DNA of 64,000 bases from an uncultured Mucispirillum sp. GTDB taxonomy: Bacteria > Chrysiogenota > Deferribacteres > Deferribacterales > Mucispirillaceae. The stretch lies in the NCBI GenBank assembly GCA_944325215.1, contig CALUZC010000009.1, positions 22,559-86,558 of the forward strand, read 5' to 3'. Below, in pieces: positions 9,949 through 19,100 of this stretch. Positions within the stretch are counted from its first letter, which is position 1. The number at the start of each line of letters is the position of its first letter. The notes beneath the pieces were generated by a model, which saw only the letters and a program-made list of their open reading frames with translations, was not told where the DNA came from and ran no database searches. Made by a program: the position numbers and the translations under genes.

Positions 9949-10656
9949 ATGAGCAAATTTGTAAATGTTAAAATATTAAGATACGACCCAGATAAAGATA
10001 AAGAACCACATTATCAATCATATAAAGTGGAACTTCGCAGGCCGGGTATGCTTTTACTTACCGTTTTAAACCAAATTAAATGGGAAATGGACCCTACTCT
10101 TTCTTTCCGCAGGTCTTGCCGTGAAGGTGTTTGCGGTTCAGACGGTATGAACGTAAACGGCGTAAATATGCTTGCATGTATGACAAAAGTGGAAGATTTA
10201 GGCTCAAATATTATTATTAGACCACTTCCAGGTATGCCTGTAATAAGAGATTTAGTTGTGGATATTTCCAGCTTTATCAATAAATTTATTACAGTAAAAC
10301 CATACATTATACGCCATTCTCCAATGCCAGATAAAGAGCTTTACCAGTCACCAGAAGACAGGAAAAAATTGGACGGATTATACGAATGTATCCTTTGTGG
10401 CTGCTGTTCTTCATCCTGCCCAAGTTTCTGGTCTGATAAAGAATACCTTGGACCAAACGCATTCTTAAGAGCATGGAGATATTTAATTGACAGCCGCGAT
10501 GAAGGTGCTGATGAACGCTTACCAATTTTAAATGATAAACACGGCGTATGGCGCTGCCACACAATCTATAACTGTGTGGAAGCTTGCCCTAAAGAACTTA
10601 ACCCAACAAAAGCAATTGTTGGCATAAGAAAAATGCTTATGGATAAACAAATATAA
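9949..10656 (+). CDS. sdhB: Succinate dehydrogenase iron-sulfur subunit
   Basis: The 235-residue subunit relays electrons from FAD to quinone through three clusters. The N-terminal ferredoxin domain has CREGVCGSDGM plus a distal Cys for [2Fe-2S]. The C-terminal domain has CILCGCCSSSCPSFW and CHTIYNCVEACPKELNP for the [4Fe-4S] and [3Fe-4S] centres. AAGGAAGG upstream is a strong ribosome binding site. A strong terminator follows, closing the sdhCDAB operon. Confidence 0.96.
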   Translation: MSKFVNVKILRYDPDKDKEPHYQSYKVELRRPGMLLLTVLNQIKWEMDPTLSFRRSCREGVCGSDGMNVNGVNMLACMTKVEDLGSNIIIRPLPGMPVIRDLVVDISSFINKFITVKPYIIRHSPMPDKELYQSPEDRKKLDGLYECILCGCCSSSCPSFWSDKEYLGPNAFLRAWRYLIDSRDEGADERLPILNDKHGVWRCHTIYNCVEACPKELNPTKAIVGIRKMLMDKQI

Positions 10657-10680
10657 TTTAGTAAGCAAAATAAAAAGCAT

Positions 10681-10713
10681 AAGGGAAACTAGGAAACTAG
10701 TTTCCCTTTTTTT
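10681..10713 (+). terminator. Rho-independent terminator of sdhCDAB
   Basis: AGGGAAACTAG (10682-10692), a GAAA tetraloop, and CTAGTTTCCCT (10697-10707) pair perfectly over 11 bp and are followed by a run of T. This is one of the clearest terminators in the window. Confidence 0.93.
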
Positions 10714-10807
10714 GTGGGTGGTTAGGGAAAATTGTATATTAAATTTTTACTTTTATATATAAATTAAATAGTGTATTCTATAAAATAAAAATTTATGGAG
10801 TTTTTAA

Positions 10808-11512
10808 ATGAGTGAAGAAAAAGGTATAATTTATTTAATGTCTACTGCTGTTAATGGGCTTGTAAAAATAGGGCAGACAAAAACAGAGCAGTATAATGAA
10901 AGAATGCGTTTTTTAAAGTCTAACGGATATCGTAATGTTACAGGCTTAAAAAGAGAATATGCAATAGAAGTTAGTGAATATAAAAATAAAGAAAAAATGC
11001 TCCATGAGATTTTTAGTAAAAGTAGAATTAGTGATACTGAACTATTTGCATTAGATAAAGATATTGTTCTCCAATTACTTTCATCTTTTGATGGTAAAGT
11101 AATATTTCCAGTAAATGAAAATAAAGAAGAAATTTTTGAAAATGCCACTGAAAATGTGGAAAGCAAATTAATACCAAATGATACATATTATTTTGAAAAA
11201 CTAAAAAAATCTGATAATAGAACTGTTAAAGTAAGTGCTAAAGTTGAAAATGGTAAATGGACTATTTTAAAGGGGAGTATTATAGGTATTACTGAAGATA
11301 AAGGCGTATCTCAAAAAGCTAAACTTACTCGTGAAAGTATGAAATTTGATAAACAAGGTAAACTATTATAAGATTTTGAATTAGGGCAATGCTCCCCAAG
11401 TTTTGCAGGTGCTGTTATTATGAACCAGTCTATTAATGGCTGGACAGACTGGCATGATAAAAATGGTAACCAATTAGATATTTTTAGAATAAAAGATAAA
11501 GAAGAAAACTAG
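10808..11512 (+). pseudogene. GIY-YIG (T5orf172-like) / DUF4357 protein interrupted by an in-frame stop
   Basis: The N-terminal 187 codons (10808-11371) begin MSEEKGIIYLMSTAVNGLVKIGQT, a GIY-YIG or T5orf172-type nuclease start, and enter a DUF4357-like domain (ENGKWTILKGS). A TAA at 11369-11371 stops it. The same frame then continues for 46 more codons with SPSFAGAVIMNQSINGWTDWHD, which is the usual end of DUF4357, and stops at 11512. So one nonsense codon splits one gene. The product may be truncated and inactive, or the stop may be read through at low level. The ribosome binding site (ATGGAG) and codon use look normal. Its role is unknown; relatives often sit near restriction or phage genes. 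Confidence 0.75.
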
Positions 11513-11738
11513 TATATTATTTAATTATATAAGCATCTTTGTATAAATACTTCTTAAGCCTTTCTTCTCTTCCGATTTTTTATATCCTTATATATTACAT
11601 TTTTCAAATCTATTCTTTTTGTTCTGTTTCATTTTTTCTTATCTCATAGTTTTTATAAATCTCTGGTTTTATTATACTTTTAATTAATATATTGTATCAT
11701 TATCAAATTATATATCCCTGCTTATGTTATCAATAAAA

Positions 11739-11767
11739 AAAGGCAGAAGATTTATTCTTCTGCCTTT
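11739..11767 (-). terminator. Terminator of the clostripain-like gene
   Basis: AAAGGCAGAAGA (11739-11750), loop TTTAT, and TCTTCTGCCTTT (11756-11767) give a perfect 12-bp stem. On the minus strand a T run follows, right after the gene ending at 11802. The A/T flanks mean it could also stop plus-strand transcripts. Confidence 0.88.
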
Positions 11768-11801
11768 AAATTAATAGTTTTATTTAGTTTATGACAAATA
11801 T

Positions 11802-13892
11802 CTATGGTTGTGGTGGTTGTTTTATTTCATCTAATGTTTTCCAAGTACTTGTATTTAACATATGTGAACGCCCTATATTTGCTACACTATTAAATGCAAG
11901 TCTAAATTTACCTGTTTTACCTGCACCTATTGAGTATGAACTAGCCTGAATATTTAAACCACCATATGGTTGGCTATTATCAAGTTGTATATCATATGTT
12001 GGAACAGTATCTTCTGAATTTGCTGCTTTTGCTTGAACTGAACCATCATTTAATGGTTCTATTTTTATACGTTTTAAATTTTGCAAGAAACTAAAACCAA
12101 CATTAGCTGGAGTTCGTTGTTGCGTAGGACCTTGTGGAGGCCCATATATTATTAAATTATTTAATTTGATTTCTTTAGTAGTTGTATCATAACTAAACAC
12201 TATATCACATATATCAATATCACCGTCAATATCTACACATTGTGTTTCTGTTGTTTTATAGTACAACACTTTTCTGTCTTTATTGAAGAAACTTATATTT
12301 TTCACTCTTATTGGGTTATTGTTTAATGTAAATATTGTTCCATTTTGTGGGTCACCAAAATTTAGTGTATATATAAATTTATTTTGAGCAGCATCATAGC
12401 TTGGGTCTGGTATTTTAATATCTGTTAATGTTCCTACCCTGTTATTATTTGGAGTTGTTGTATCAAACGAGCCCACATCTAAAGTTGCATTTGTTATGGC
12501 AACTGGTGTTTTTACAGTATACTCTATACCATTATTGTAGCTTTCTGTTATTGTTGTATTGGTGGCTATTTGTTTTGATGCATCATACAACTCTTTTGAT
12601 ATCTTTTTCATAAATTCAATATATTTTGGTGCAAAACCACTATTTGGTATTATAAAACCATCAATAGCACCTGCATATAATTCTACAAAGACACTAAATG
12701 ATATACCTTGACTTTCAGCATATTCACCATTTGAATAACTATAAATTACTGCATTTTTAACTGCTTCCTGAAGTTCTTGTTTATTTGCAGTATAGTCATC
12801 AGTATAGTAAGCATCATTATACCCTAATCTTTCTGCAAATGAGTGGATATCTGACTGAGCATTGTCATATAATAAAGAATTATAGGCAGACAAAAATACG
12901 TTATTTGATGTTTTTACTTTACTTTCACCACCTTTATCATAGTTAGTTATCAATGCTGATGCCATATTATCAAATGCAGTAGATACAGCTTCAACCTTAC
13001 TCAAATCTACCATACTAATTGTTGATCCTGTAATCCCTTTACTTATGTTCTCCATATATTTATCCATAAGAGCTTTACCTGCAGCAATTGAATCCTGACC
13101 TGCACCAATTGCTTGAATATATGGAGCAAAATCCCATGCAGCAACAGGTTGAGTAGATTCAGAACCTATAAAGTAGTTTGCATAATCTTTAGCTGCATAC
13201 ATAAAATCTACATTGCCCATAAGACAAGAGTTTAAAATAATCGTATCAAATTTAAAATATGGATTACCTAATTTTACTCTCACTAGTTCCAATGCCTTTT
13301 TAAATGCTTCTGCATCTATATTTAAATAATTAGGATAACCCATTCCAGTAATACCACCACCATGAGTAGAAATAAATAAAACATATTTACTTGTTTTATT
13401 TTCTCTTATGCCTTTTACTAAAAAATCTGATATTACTTCATGATTAGCCATGTCTTCACATTTTGATGGGGCAGCTGCATCTGGATTTACAGGTTTAGCT
13501 CCTGTATAACAGCTTACTTTTGCTGTCCCCTGATTTATTATTTCAGCCTTACCTTTTGTTATTTTATACTGATAACCTTTTGTAAAATCCTTAATTAAAT
13601 AGTTCTGACTGTATGGTTGATTTGTATGGTCAATATTACCAGAACCTGCCATTATATATATTCTTGTGTTTGCATCATTTATATTTTGGGCCATTGCATT
13701 TACAGTATTGTTTGGCAGCCCAAAATTATCATTACCAACTTTAAATAATCTCAAGTCTTCATCTTCCAAATTTGTAACAGGAAGATAACCAAGTATTGTT
13801 ACACTTTCACCACTTTCACCACTTCCCCCACCACTAGAACATGATGACAAAAATACTGTCAATACAAATAATAACACATAAATCTTTTTCAT
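11802..13892 (-). CDS. Clostripain-family (C11) cysteine peptidase, lipoprotein
   Basis: The ATG at 13892 follows AAAGGAG; a longer in-frame start at 13952 has no such site and would place a non-signal sequence before the signal peptide. The 696-residue protein starts with a lipoprotein signal and lipobox (LSSC, Cys18), then a Ser/Gly linker. The peptidase core has the catalytic pair of this family: His177 in ISTHGGG and Cys223 in LNSCLMG. C11 peptidases cleave after basic residues; here the enzyme would sit on the outer membrane or surface. The last 200 residues look like beta-rich accessory domains I cannot name. It stands alone with its own promoter and terminator. Confidence 0.88.
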   Translation of the reverse strand: MKKIYVLLFVLTVFLSSCSSGGGSGESGESVTILGYLPVTNLEDEDLRLFKVGNDNFGLPNNTVNAMAQNINDANTRIYIMAGSGNIDHTNQPYSQNYLIKDFTKGYQYKITKGKAEIINQGTAKVSCYTGAKPVNPDAAAPSKCEDMANHEVISDFLVKGIRENKTSKYVLFISTHGGGITGMGYPNYLNIDAEAFKKALELVRVKLGNPYFKFDTIILNSCLMGNVDFMYAAKDYANYFIGSESTQPVAAWDFAPYIQAIGAGQDSIAAGKALMDKYMENISKGITGSTISMVDLSKVEAVSTAFDNMASALITNYDKGGESKVKTSNNVFLSAYNSLLYDNAQSDIHSFAERLGYNDAYYTDDYTANKQELQEAVKNAVIYSYSNGEYAESQGISFSVFVELYAGAIDGFIIPNSGFAPKYIEFMKKISKELYDASKQIATNTTITESYNNGIEYTVKTPVAITNATLDVGSFDTTTPNNNRVGTLTDIKIPDPSYDAAQNKFIYTLNFGDPQNGTIFTLNNNPIRVKNISFFNKDRKVLYYKTTETQCVDIDGDIDICDIVFSYDTTTKEIKLNNLIIYGPPQGPTQQRTPANVGFSFLQNLKRIKIEPLNDGSVQAKAANSEDTVPTYDIQLDNSQPYGGLNIQASSYSIGAGKTGKFRLAFNSVANIGRSHMLNTSTWKTLDEIKQPPQP

Positions 13893-13923
13893 AAAATACT
13901 CCTTTAAGATGACTATACGCACG

Positions 13924-13952
13924 AGTATATATCTATTGAAATATTTTGTCAA
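13924..13952 (-). promoter_or_regulatory. Promoter of the clostripain-like gene
   Basis: Read on the minus strand, TTGACA (13952-13947) and TATACT (13929-13924) are separated by exactly 17 bases. The start point would be about 25 bases before the chosen ATG, which supports that start. Confidence 0.75.
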
Positions 13953-13958
13953 TCTTTT

Positions 13959-14049
13959 TATTCTTCTTTATCTAATAATTTTCTTAAGTCTTTATTTTTG
14001 CCAAACTGCAGCATAGCAGATTAGGCGTAAATGACCTTTAAACCAGTAG
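13959..14049 (-). pseudogene. Decayed 3' end of a second RND transporter gene
   Basis: These 91 bases match the last 90 bases of the RND permease gene (16143-16232) with about nine mismatches and one inserted base, by hand alignment. On the minus strand the reading gives YWFKGHLRL, then a one-base frameshift, then LQFGKNKDLRKLLDKEE and a stop. The changes from the intact copy are mostly synonymous or conservative (R to K, D to E). This suggests it was once the end of a functional relative rather than a recent copy. It forms a direct repeat around the 14.05-16.14 kb genes. Confidence 0.85.
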
Positions 14050-14207
14050 TTTTTTATTCGCAATGTAATCTTTTATATTTATTTAGAAAAAAGCTAACTA
14101 CATACTTATGATAATATTGTATTATATTTTAAATTAAATAATATTTCTTTTTTATTAATATAATCTACAAGATGTCCGATAATGCATATAGTAGCCGTGT
14201 TTTAATT

Positions 14208-14294
14208 AAAGATGTATATTTTACTTGACACGATAGTTTTTATATTATAGAAGATAGTAATATATGCCTGAAAGTGTTATTATTATACATCTTT
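14208..14294. repeat. Distant 11-bp inverted repeat in the leader of the HTH gene
   Basis: AAAGATGTATA (14208-14218) and its exact reverse complement TATACATCTTT (14284-14294) bracket 65 bases that include a TTGACA (14225-14230). The pair could be two operator half-sites of the following HTH regulator or the stem of a long RNA hairpin. The rest of the 13.89-14.36 kb gap holds only the RND remnant and AT-rich DNA. Confidence 0.45.
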
Positions 14295-14360
14295 TACGGT
14301 ATATTTTTGTTTTTTATAATATAAAATGCTTAAAAATGTAATATATTTGGAGTGTTTAAT

Positions 14361-14696
14361 ATGTCTAACCTTCGTAATATAGGTTATAAAATATTTTTAT
14401 TGGCTAATAAAGCAGAACAAGGAAAAGAAAACCTTTGTAAAATGCTTAATTTTAATGATAATGATTATACCAGGTTAGTAACAGGTCGCCTTAGTATTAC
14501 ACCTATGCAGATAAAAAATATTGCAGAACTTTTTTCTGTAGACCCTATAGAAATACTTAATTATAAGAATAATGATGCTTATTCTAAAATGGTTCATTGC
14601 ATGAGTAATTTTGAAAAAAATGAAAATTGTGATGAAATACTAGATATTATTGATACATATATAGATTTTAAAGAAGCATATGAAAGTATAAAATAA
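14361..14696 (+). CDS. Small XRE-like helix-turn-helix protein
   Basis: The 111-residue protein starts at the ATG at 14361, eight bases after TTGGAG; an upstream GTG at 14352 overlaps that site and is rejected. Residues 22-67 look like an XRE fold: NLCKMLNFNDNDYTRLVTGR, then SITPMQIKNIAELFSVDPIEIL, where the Cro/C1 recognition helices are expected. The C-terminal 40 residues are acidic and probably form a dimer or interaction helix. It is followed after about one base by an ImmA/IrrE peptidase. That is the usual pairing of a repressor with the protease that removes it, so it is probably the DNA-binding part of a toxin-antitoxin or stress-switch module. Confidence 0.7.
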   Translation: MSNLRNIGYKIFLLANKAEQGKENLCKMLNFNDNDYTRLVTGRLSITPMQIKNIAELFSVDPIEILNYKNNDAYSKMVHCMSNFEKNENCDEILDIIDTYIDFKEAYESIK

Positions 14697-14697
14697 A

Positions 14698-15522
14698 TTG
14701 CCTATGATTATTCCAGATTTACCTGTTACCATACAAGACAAAATCCAAAACTTTATAAATCAATATGACTACCTAAAGAAAATAGAGCCTATTCGTGATA
14801 ATATTTTTGAAATATTAGATGAAAAATGTATTATACTTTATTTTCCACAAGAAAATGAAGAAAATGATGGCTCGCTTATCCAAAAATCTGTCAATGGTAA
14901 ACTTACTAATTTTGTCCATATAAATACATATAAGGTAATTGAAAAGCAAGTATTTACTGCTGCCCATGAACTTGCACATATCCTAAATCTTCATGAGCAT
15001 CTATATAATTCATGCAATGAATATAAAAATATGTTCAGTAAGGAATTAGAAGAAGCTGCAATGAATTATTTTGCTGCCCTTGTATTAATGCCTACTCAAA
15101 TTTTCCAAGAAAAGGCAACAGATTTATTCAAAGAATTTAGTGATACAATTCAACTAAATGATTTCATAAAAATTTCTTTAAATTTAATGGATATATTTTT
15201 TGTACCATTTAAAGCTGTTGTTGTTAGACTTTTTGAAATTAATATTATTGATAAATCTACTGCTGAGTTTTTAATAAATAATAATGATATTCTAAAAAAA
15301 ATAAATGACTATATAAATTATTATGGCTTTACTAGGCTTGGTATTCGTTCTCAGAAAAAGAGTATAAAAGGTTTCCCTGAACTTATTTCAAAAGTAGAAA
15401 ATGCAAATATTTTTAATAAAAATAAAATAGATAAAACTAGAGAAAAACTTGATATTCCACTTAATAATATTTCTGAAAATAATGAAGTAGAATTAATAAA
15501 TCTGGAATTAAAAAATGGATAA
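14698..15522 (+). CDS. ImmA/IrrE-family metallopeptidase (COG2856, M78)
   Basis: The zinc-binding HExxH appears as AAHELAHIL (His90, Glu91, His94), followed by the family's downstream acidic helix EEAAMNYFAALVLMP. The start is either TTG at 14698 or ATG at 14704; neither has a strong ribosome site, and 274 or 272 residues result. Members such as ImmA and IrrE cleave repressors in response to DNA damage or other signals; the likely target here is the HTH protein encoded just upstream. The last 90 residues are Asn/Lys-rich. The end overlaps the next gene by eight bases, so the three genes are translated together. Confidence 0.85.
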   Translation: MPMIIPDLPVTIQDKIQNFINQYDYLKKIEPIRDNIFEILDEKCIILYFPQENEENDGSLIQKSVNGKLTNFVHINTYKVIEKQVFTAAHELAHILNLHEHLYNSCNEYKNMFSKELEEAAMNYFAALVLMPTQIFQEKATDLFKEFSDTIQLNDFIKISLNLMDIFFVPFKAVVVRLFEINIIDKSTAEFLINNNDILKKINDYINYYGFTRLGIRSQKKSIKGFPELISKVENANIFNKNKIDKTREKLDIPLNNISENNEVELINLELKNG

Positions 15523-16072
15523 TAATCTTGTTATATTAGATGCTGATTTTTGTAATCTTATTCTAAAAAAACCTGATAATATATCATTTTTTAAAGCTAT
15601 TTTTGAAATTTTAGATAAAAAGCCTGCAATACATATTTACATATTCAAACATGAATTGTTGAATAATATACATATCCAAACTTTAGTCCAAGAGAGTTTT
15701 ATTAAAATAATTGAATATGATGATTTTTTAGCAAGTGATTTTGATAAACATTCTTATACAATTGCTTTTGAAGATTTTTATATGTATATAAATGGTAAAG
15801 AATTAAATAATTTTAATATATTTATGGACCGTAGGGCAAAACATAATTTAGGTGAAATCCATTCTTTAATTACTGCTCAGTATTTGAATATCCCTTTATT
15901 TATGTCTAATGATAAAGGGGCAAAAGAACTAGCAAACAGTAAAATCAATACTGATGCATTTAAAGTTGATGTTCAAAATATTATAGAAGTTGTTGAAAGA
16001 TGTAAATCAATAGAGCCAAATAAACTTGATAATAAAATTATAAGAAGTATTAAAAAAAGCCATTCTATATAA
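15515..16072 (+). CDS. PIN-like protein of the HTH/ImmA module
   Basis: The 185-residue protein starts DNNLVILDADFCNLI, with acidic residues where PIN nucleases keep the first active-site Asp (Asp9, Asp11). Near residues 110-140, KHNLGEIHSLITAQYLNIP and FMSNDKGAKELA match the second half of a PIN fold: an acidic residue before a helix, then a strand with S/T-N-D. This is a fold-level guess, not a clear family match. If right, it would be the RNase toxin of the module. It overlaps the peptidase gene by eight bases and ends just before a strong bidirectional terminator. Confidence 0.6.
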   Translation: MDNNLVILDADFCNLILKKPDNISFFKAIFEILDKKPAIHIYIFKHELLNNIHIQTLVQESFIKIIEYDDFLASDFDKHSYTIAFEDFYMYINGKELNNFNIFMDRRAKHNLGEIHSLITAQYLNIPLFMSNDKGAKELANSKINTDAFKVDVQNIIEVVERCKSIEPNKLDNKIIRSIKKSHSI

Positions 16073-16076
16073 CACA

Positions 16077-16103
16077 AAACGGGAGCGTTTTTCGCTCCCG
16101 TTT
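16077..16103. terminator. Bidirectional terminator between convergent genes
   Basis: AAACGGGAGCG (16077-16087), a T5 loop, and CGCTCCCGTTT (16093-16103) pair over 11 bp. The stem is GC-rich against the AT-rich background and is flanked by A- and T-rich DNA. It serves the PIN-like gene and probably the RND gene from the other side. Confidence 0.9.
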
Positions 16104-16141
16104 ATATTTTATATCCTACATTTTATCCTTATACTTCTTTT

Positions 16142-19100
16142 TTACTCGTCCTTATCTAATAATTTTCTCAAATCTCTATTTTTGCCAAATTGCAGCATAG
16201 CAGGTAGGCGTAAATGACCTTTTAACCAGTAGATTATTCTTTGAAGCCTACTGCCTTTTTTTGTATTTGCATTATCTTCCTTATCATTTAAGCCACCGCC
16301 TGTAAAAGAGTAAAGCACTGGCACAACTACCAATGTAAGCATAGTAGAAAAAGCAAGCCCAAATATTACGGCGTTTGCCATAGGGCTCCACCACTGGCTC
16401 ATTTCCGCACCTGTTACAAAGGCCATATTTTTAAAATCTATACCTAAACCTGTGGCCATTGGCACCATGCCTAATACTGTGGTCCAAGCTGTAAGCATAA
16501 CAGGTCTAAAACGCACAGCCCCTGCTCTCACTATTGCTTCACGCATTTTCATGCCTTCGCTTCGCAGCTGGTTTGTATAGTCTATTAATACAATACCGTT
16601 ATTGATAACAATACCTGCTAATGAGATTACACCAATACCTGTCATTATTATACCAAAGTTTGTGCCTGTAATAGTCAAGCCCCAGAAAATACCGCCTATT
16701 GATAATATGATTGTAAAAAGTATTATAAATGTTTGAGCAAAAGAGTTAAACTCTATTAAAAGCACCATTAATATTAAAAATAATGCCACAACTAATGCTT
16801 TTCCTAAAAATGAGCTTGCCTCCTGTTGTTCTTCTGTTTCACCTGTATAGTTGATTACATAGCCTGGTGGCAGGTCAAAATCTTTTAGCTTTTCTGCCAC
16901 ATCTTTCATTACTTCCACACTGCTTCGCCCTTCTGCATTGGCTGTTACATTTACAACCCTTTTAAAGTCAATACGTGTGATAGTTCCAAAACCTGCACTC
17001 ATACTTACTTCTGCCACAGATGATATTGGTACATAAGCACCTGTTGGTGTGTTTATCATTAAGTTTTTTATATCATCAATACTTCTGCGTTTTTCATCAG
17101 GCAGGCGGACTTTTATATCGTATTCGTTATCCCCCTCCCTGTATTTTGCTACTTCTATACCGTATATTGCTCCACGAACTGCACTCGCTATACTTGATGT
17201 ATTCAACCCTAAAAGTGCCGCCTTCTCTCTATCTACATCAACCCTTATTTCTGGTTTTGATTTTACATAGTCATCTTTTAAATCCACAAGTCCAGGAATA
17301 GGCTCTACTATCTTTTTAATCTCTGCTGCTAATCTTCCTAATACATCTACATCTCTACCTGATATCTCAATACTTACAGCGTCCCCTGTAGGTGGCCCCA
17401 TATTTTCTTTTTCCCATACAACTTCAGCACCCGGGAAAAAGTTCAGCTTTTCACGTATTCTGTTGACTGTTGCAGGGGAAGGCTCACTTCTATCTTCAAA
17501 ATCTATAAACTCAATTGTAAGCCTGCCACGATGGGTAGATGTTCCACCTGCATCAGAATAATCTGCCGCTGCACCACCTACTTCGCCAACAGTTAATTTT
17601 ACGTTAGGCTCGTTTAATGTTGCCTCTCTAAACTTCATTACCATTTCATTTGTTGTGGCAGCATTTGTGCCCTGTGGTGCATTTGCCCTAATATATACAC
17701 GCTGTGGGTCGCTTTCTGGGAAAAATTCTACACCAAGCCCCCTTGCTCCAAATAAAAACATCGGCAGTATTACTAAAACCATTGTAATTGTTAATACTAA
17801 TGCTCTATGGTCTAGTGCAAACTGTACAGTCTTCATATAAAACTGTATTACTTTACTATATTTCAGCTCCTCATCTTCGCTAATATGCCTTTTTTTAACA
17901 TTCATAAATGTAGAACATATTACAGGGTTAAATATTAATGCTACAAATAATGATGAAAGCAGTGTAATAATCAATGTAAGTGGCAAAAACTTCATAAATT
18001 CGCCAATAGTTCCGGGCCAAAATACCATTGGTAAAAATGCAAATACAGTTGTTAAGGTGGAAGTAACCATAGGCCAGCCTATTTCTTCTGAAGCTGCATG
18101 GGCTGCCTCTATTCTGCTTTTGCCTTCCTGCATATGCCTGTATATGTTTTCCACAATTACTATGGCATTATCCACAAGCATACCCAAAGCCATAATAAGC
18201 GAGAAAAGCACCATCATATTAAGTGTAATACCCAGTGCCTGTAATACTATAAAAGATATAAGCATACTAAATGGTATAATAACGGCTGCAAAAAGAGAAT
18301 TTAGTTTTCCTAAGAATAAGAAAAGCACTAAAAATACTAATATAAAGCCAGTTATAAGGCTGTTTTCAAGCTCATGCACCATTGCTTTAATATCTTTAGA
18401 CATATCAGTAGTAAGAGTAAATTTTACAGCAGGTGGAAACTCTTCTTCAGCTTCCTTTATAACTGCCTTTATATCTTCTGCCATATCTAAAATATTTGCA
18501 CCAACTCTCTTTTTAATAGATACTGATATGGCAGGCACACCGTTTAATGAAGCATATGAGTCTTTATCTTCAAAAGAATCAAGCACCCGTGCCACATCAC
18601 GCACATATATCGGCCTGCCGTCCTGAACTTTTACTACTATATTTTTAATGTCTTCTGGGTCTGTATATTCCCCCGGAATACGCACTAAATATTTACCTTT
18701 GCCAATATCTACAGAGCCACCAGGTATATTTATATGTTCATTTTTTACAGCATTTGATAAGTCGTTCATAGTAAGAGCATATGTCTGCAAACGTTCATAG
18801 TCAAATACTACTAATATTTCCCTATCCCTTGTTCCTGAAAGCTCTACTTCTAATACACCTTTTACACTTTCAAACCTGTCCTGCATTTCATCTGCAATTA
18901 ATTTTAAATCATGCTCGGGAACATCCCCTGCAATAGCCACCACAAATACAGGGAAATCACTCATGCTTATTTCTGTAATAATTGGCTCTTCTGTTAAATC
19001 CTGCGGCAGGTCGTTCATAGATTGGTCAACTTTATCACGCACACGCTGCAAAGCCACATCAATATTTACATCAGGGTTAAATTCAATACTAATGTTTGAT

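Noticed and set aside
11513..11738. Possible decayed coding sequence between the GIY-YIG gene and the next terminator
   Set aside because: Short stop-broken stretches on the minus strand look faintly protein-like, but none could be tied to a family.
17020..18626. Plus-strand frames inside the RND permease gene
   Set aside because: They are shadows of the intact 1073-residue minus-strand gene and lack ribosome sites.
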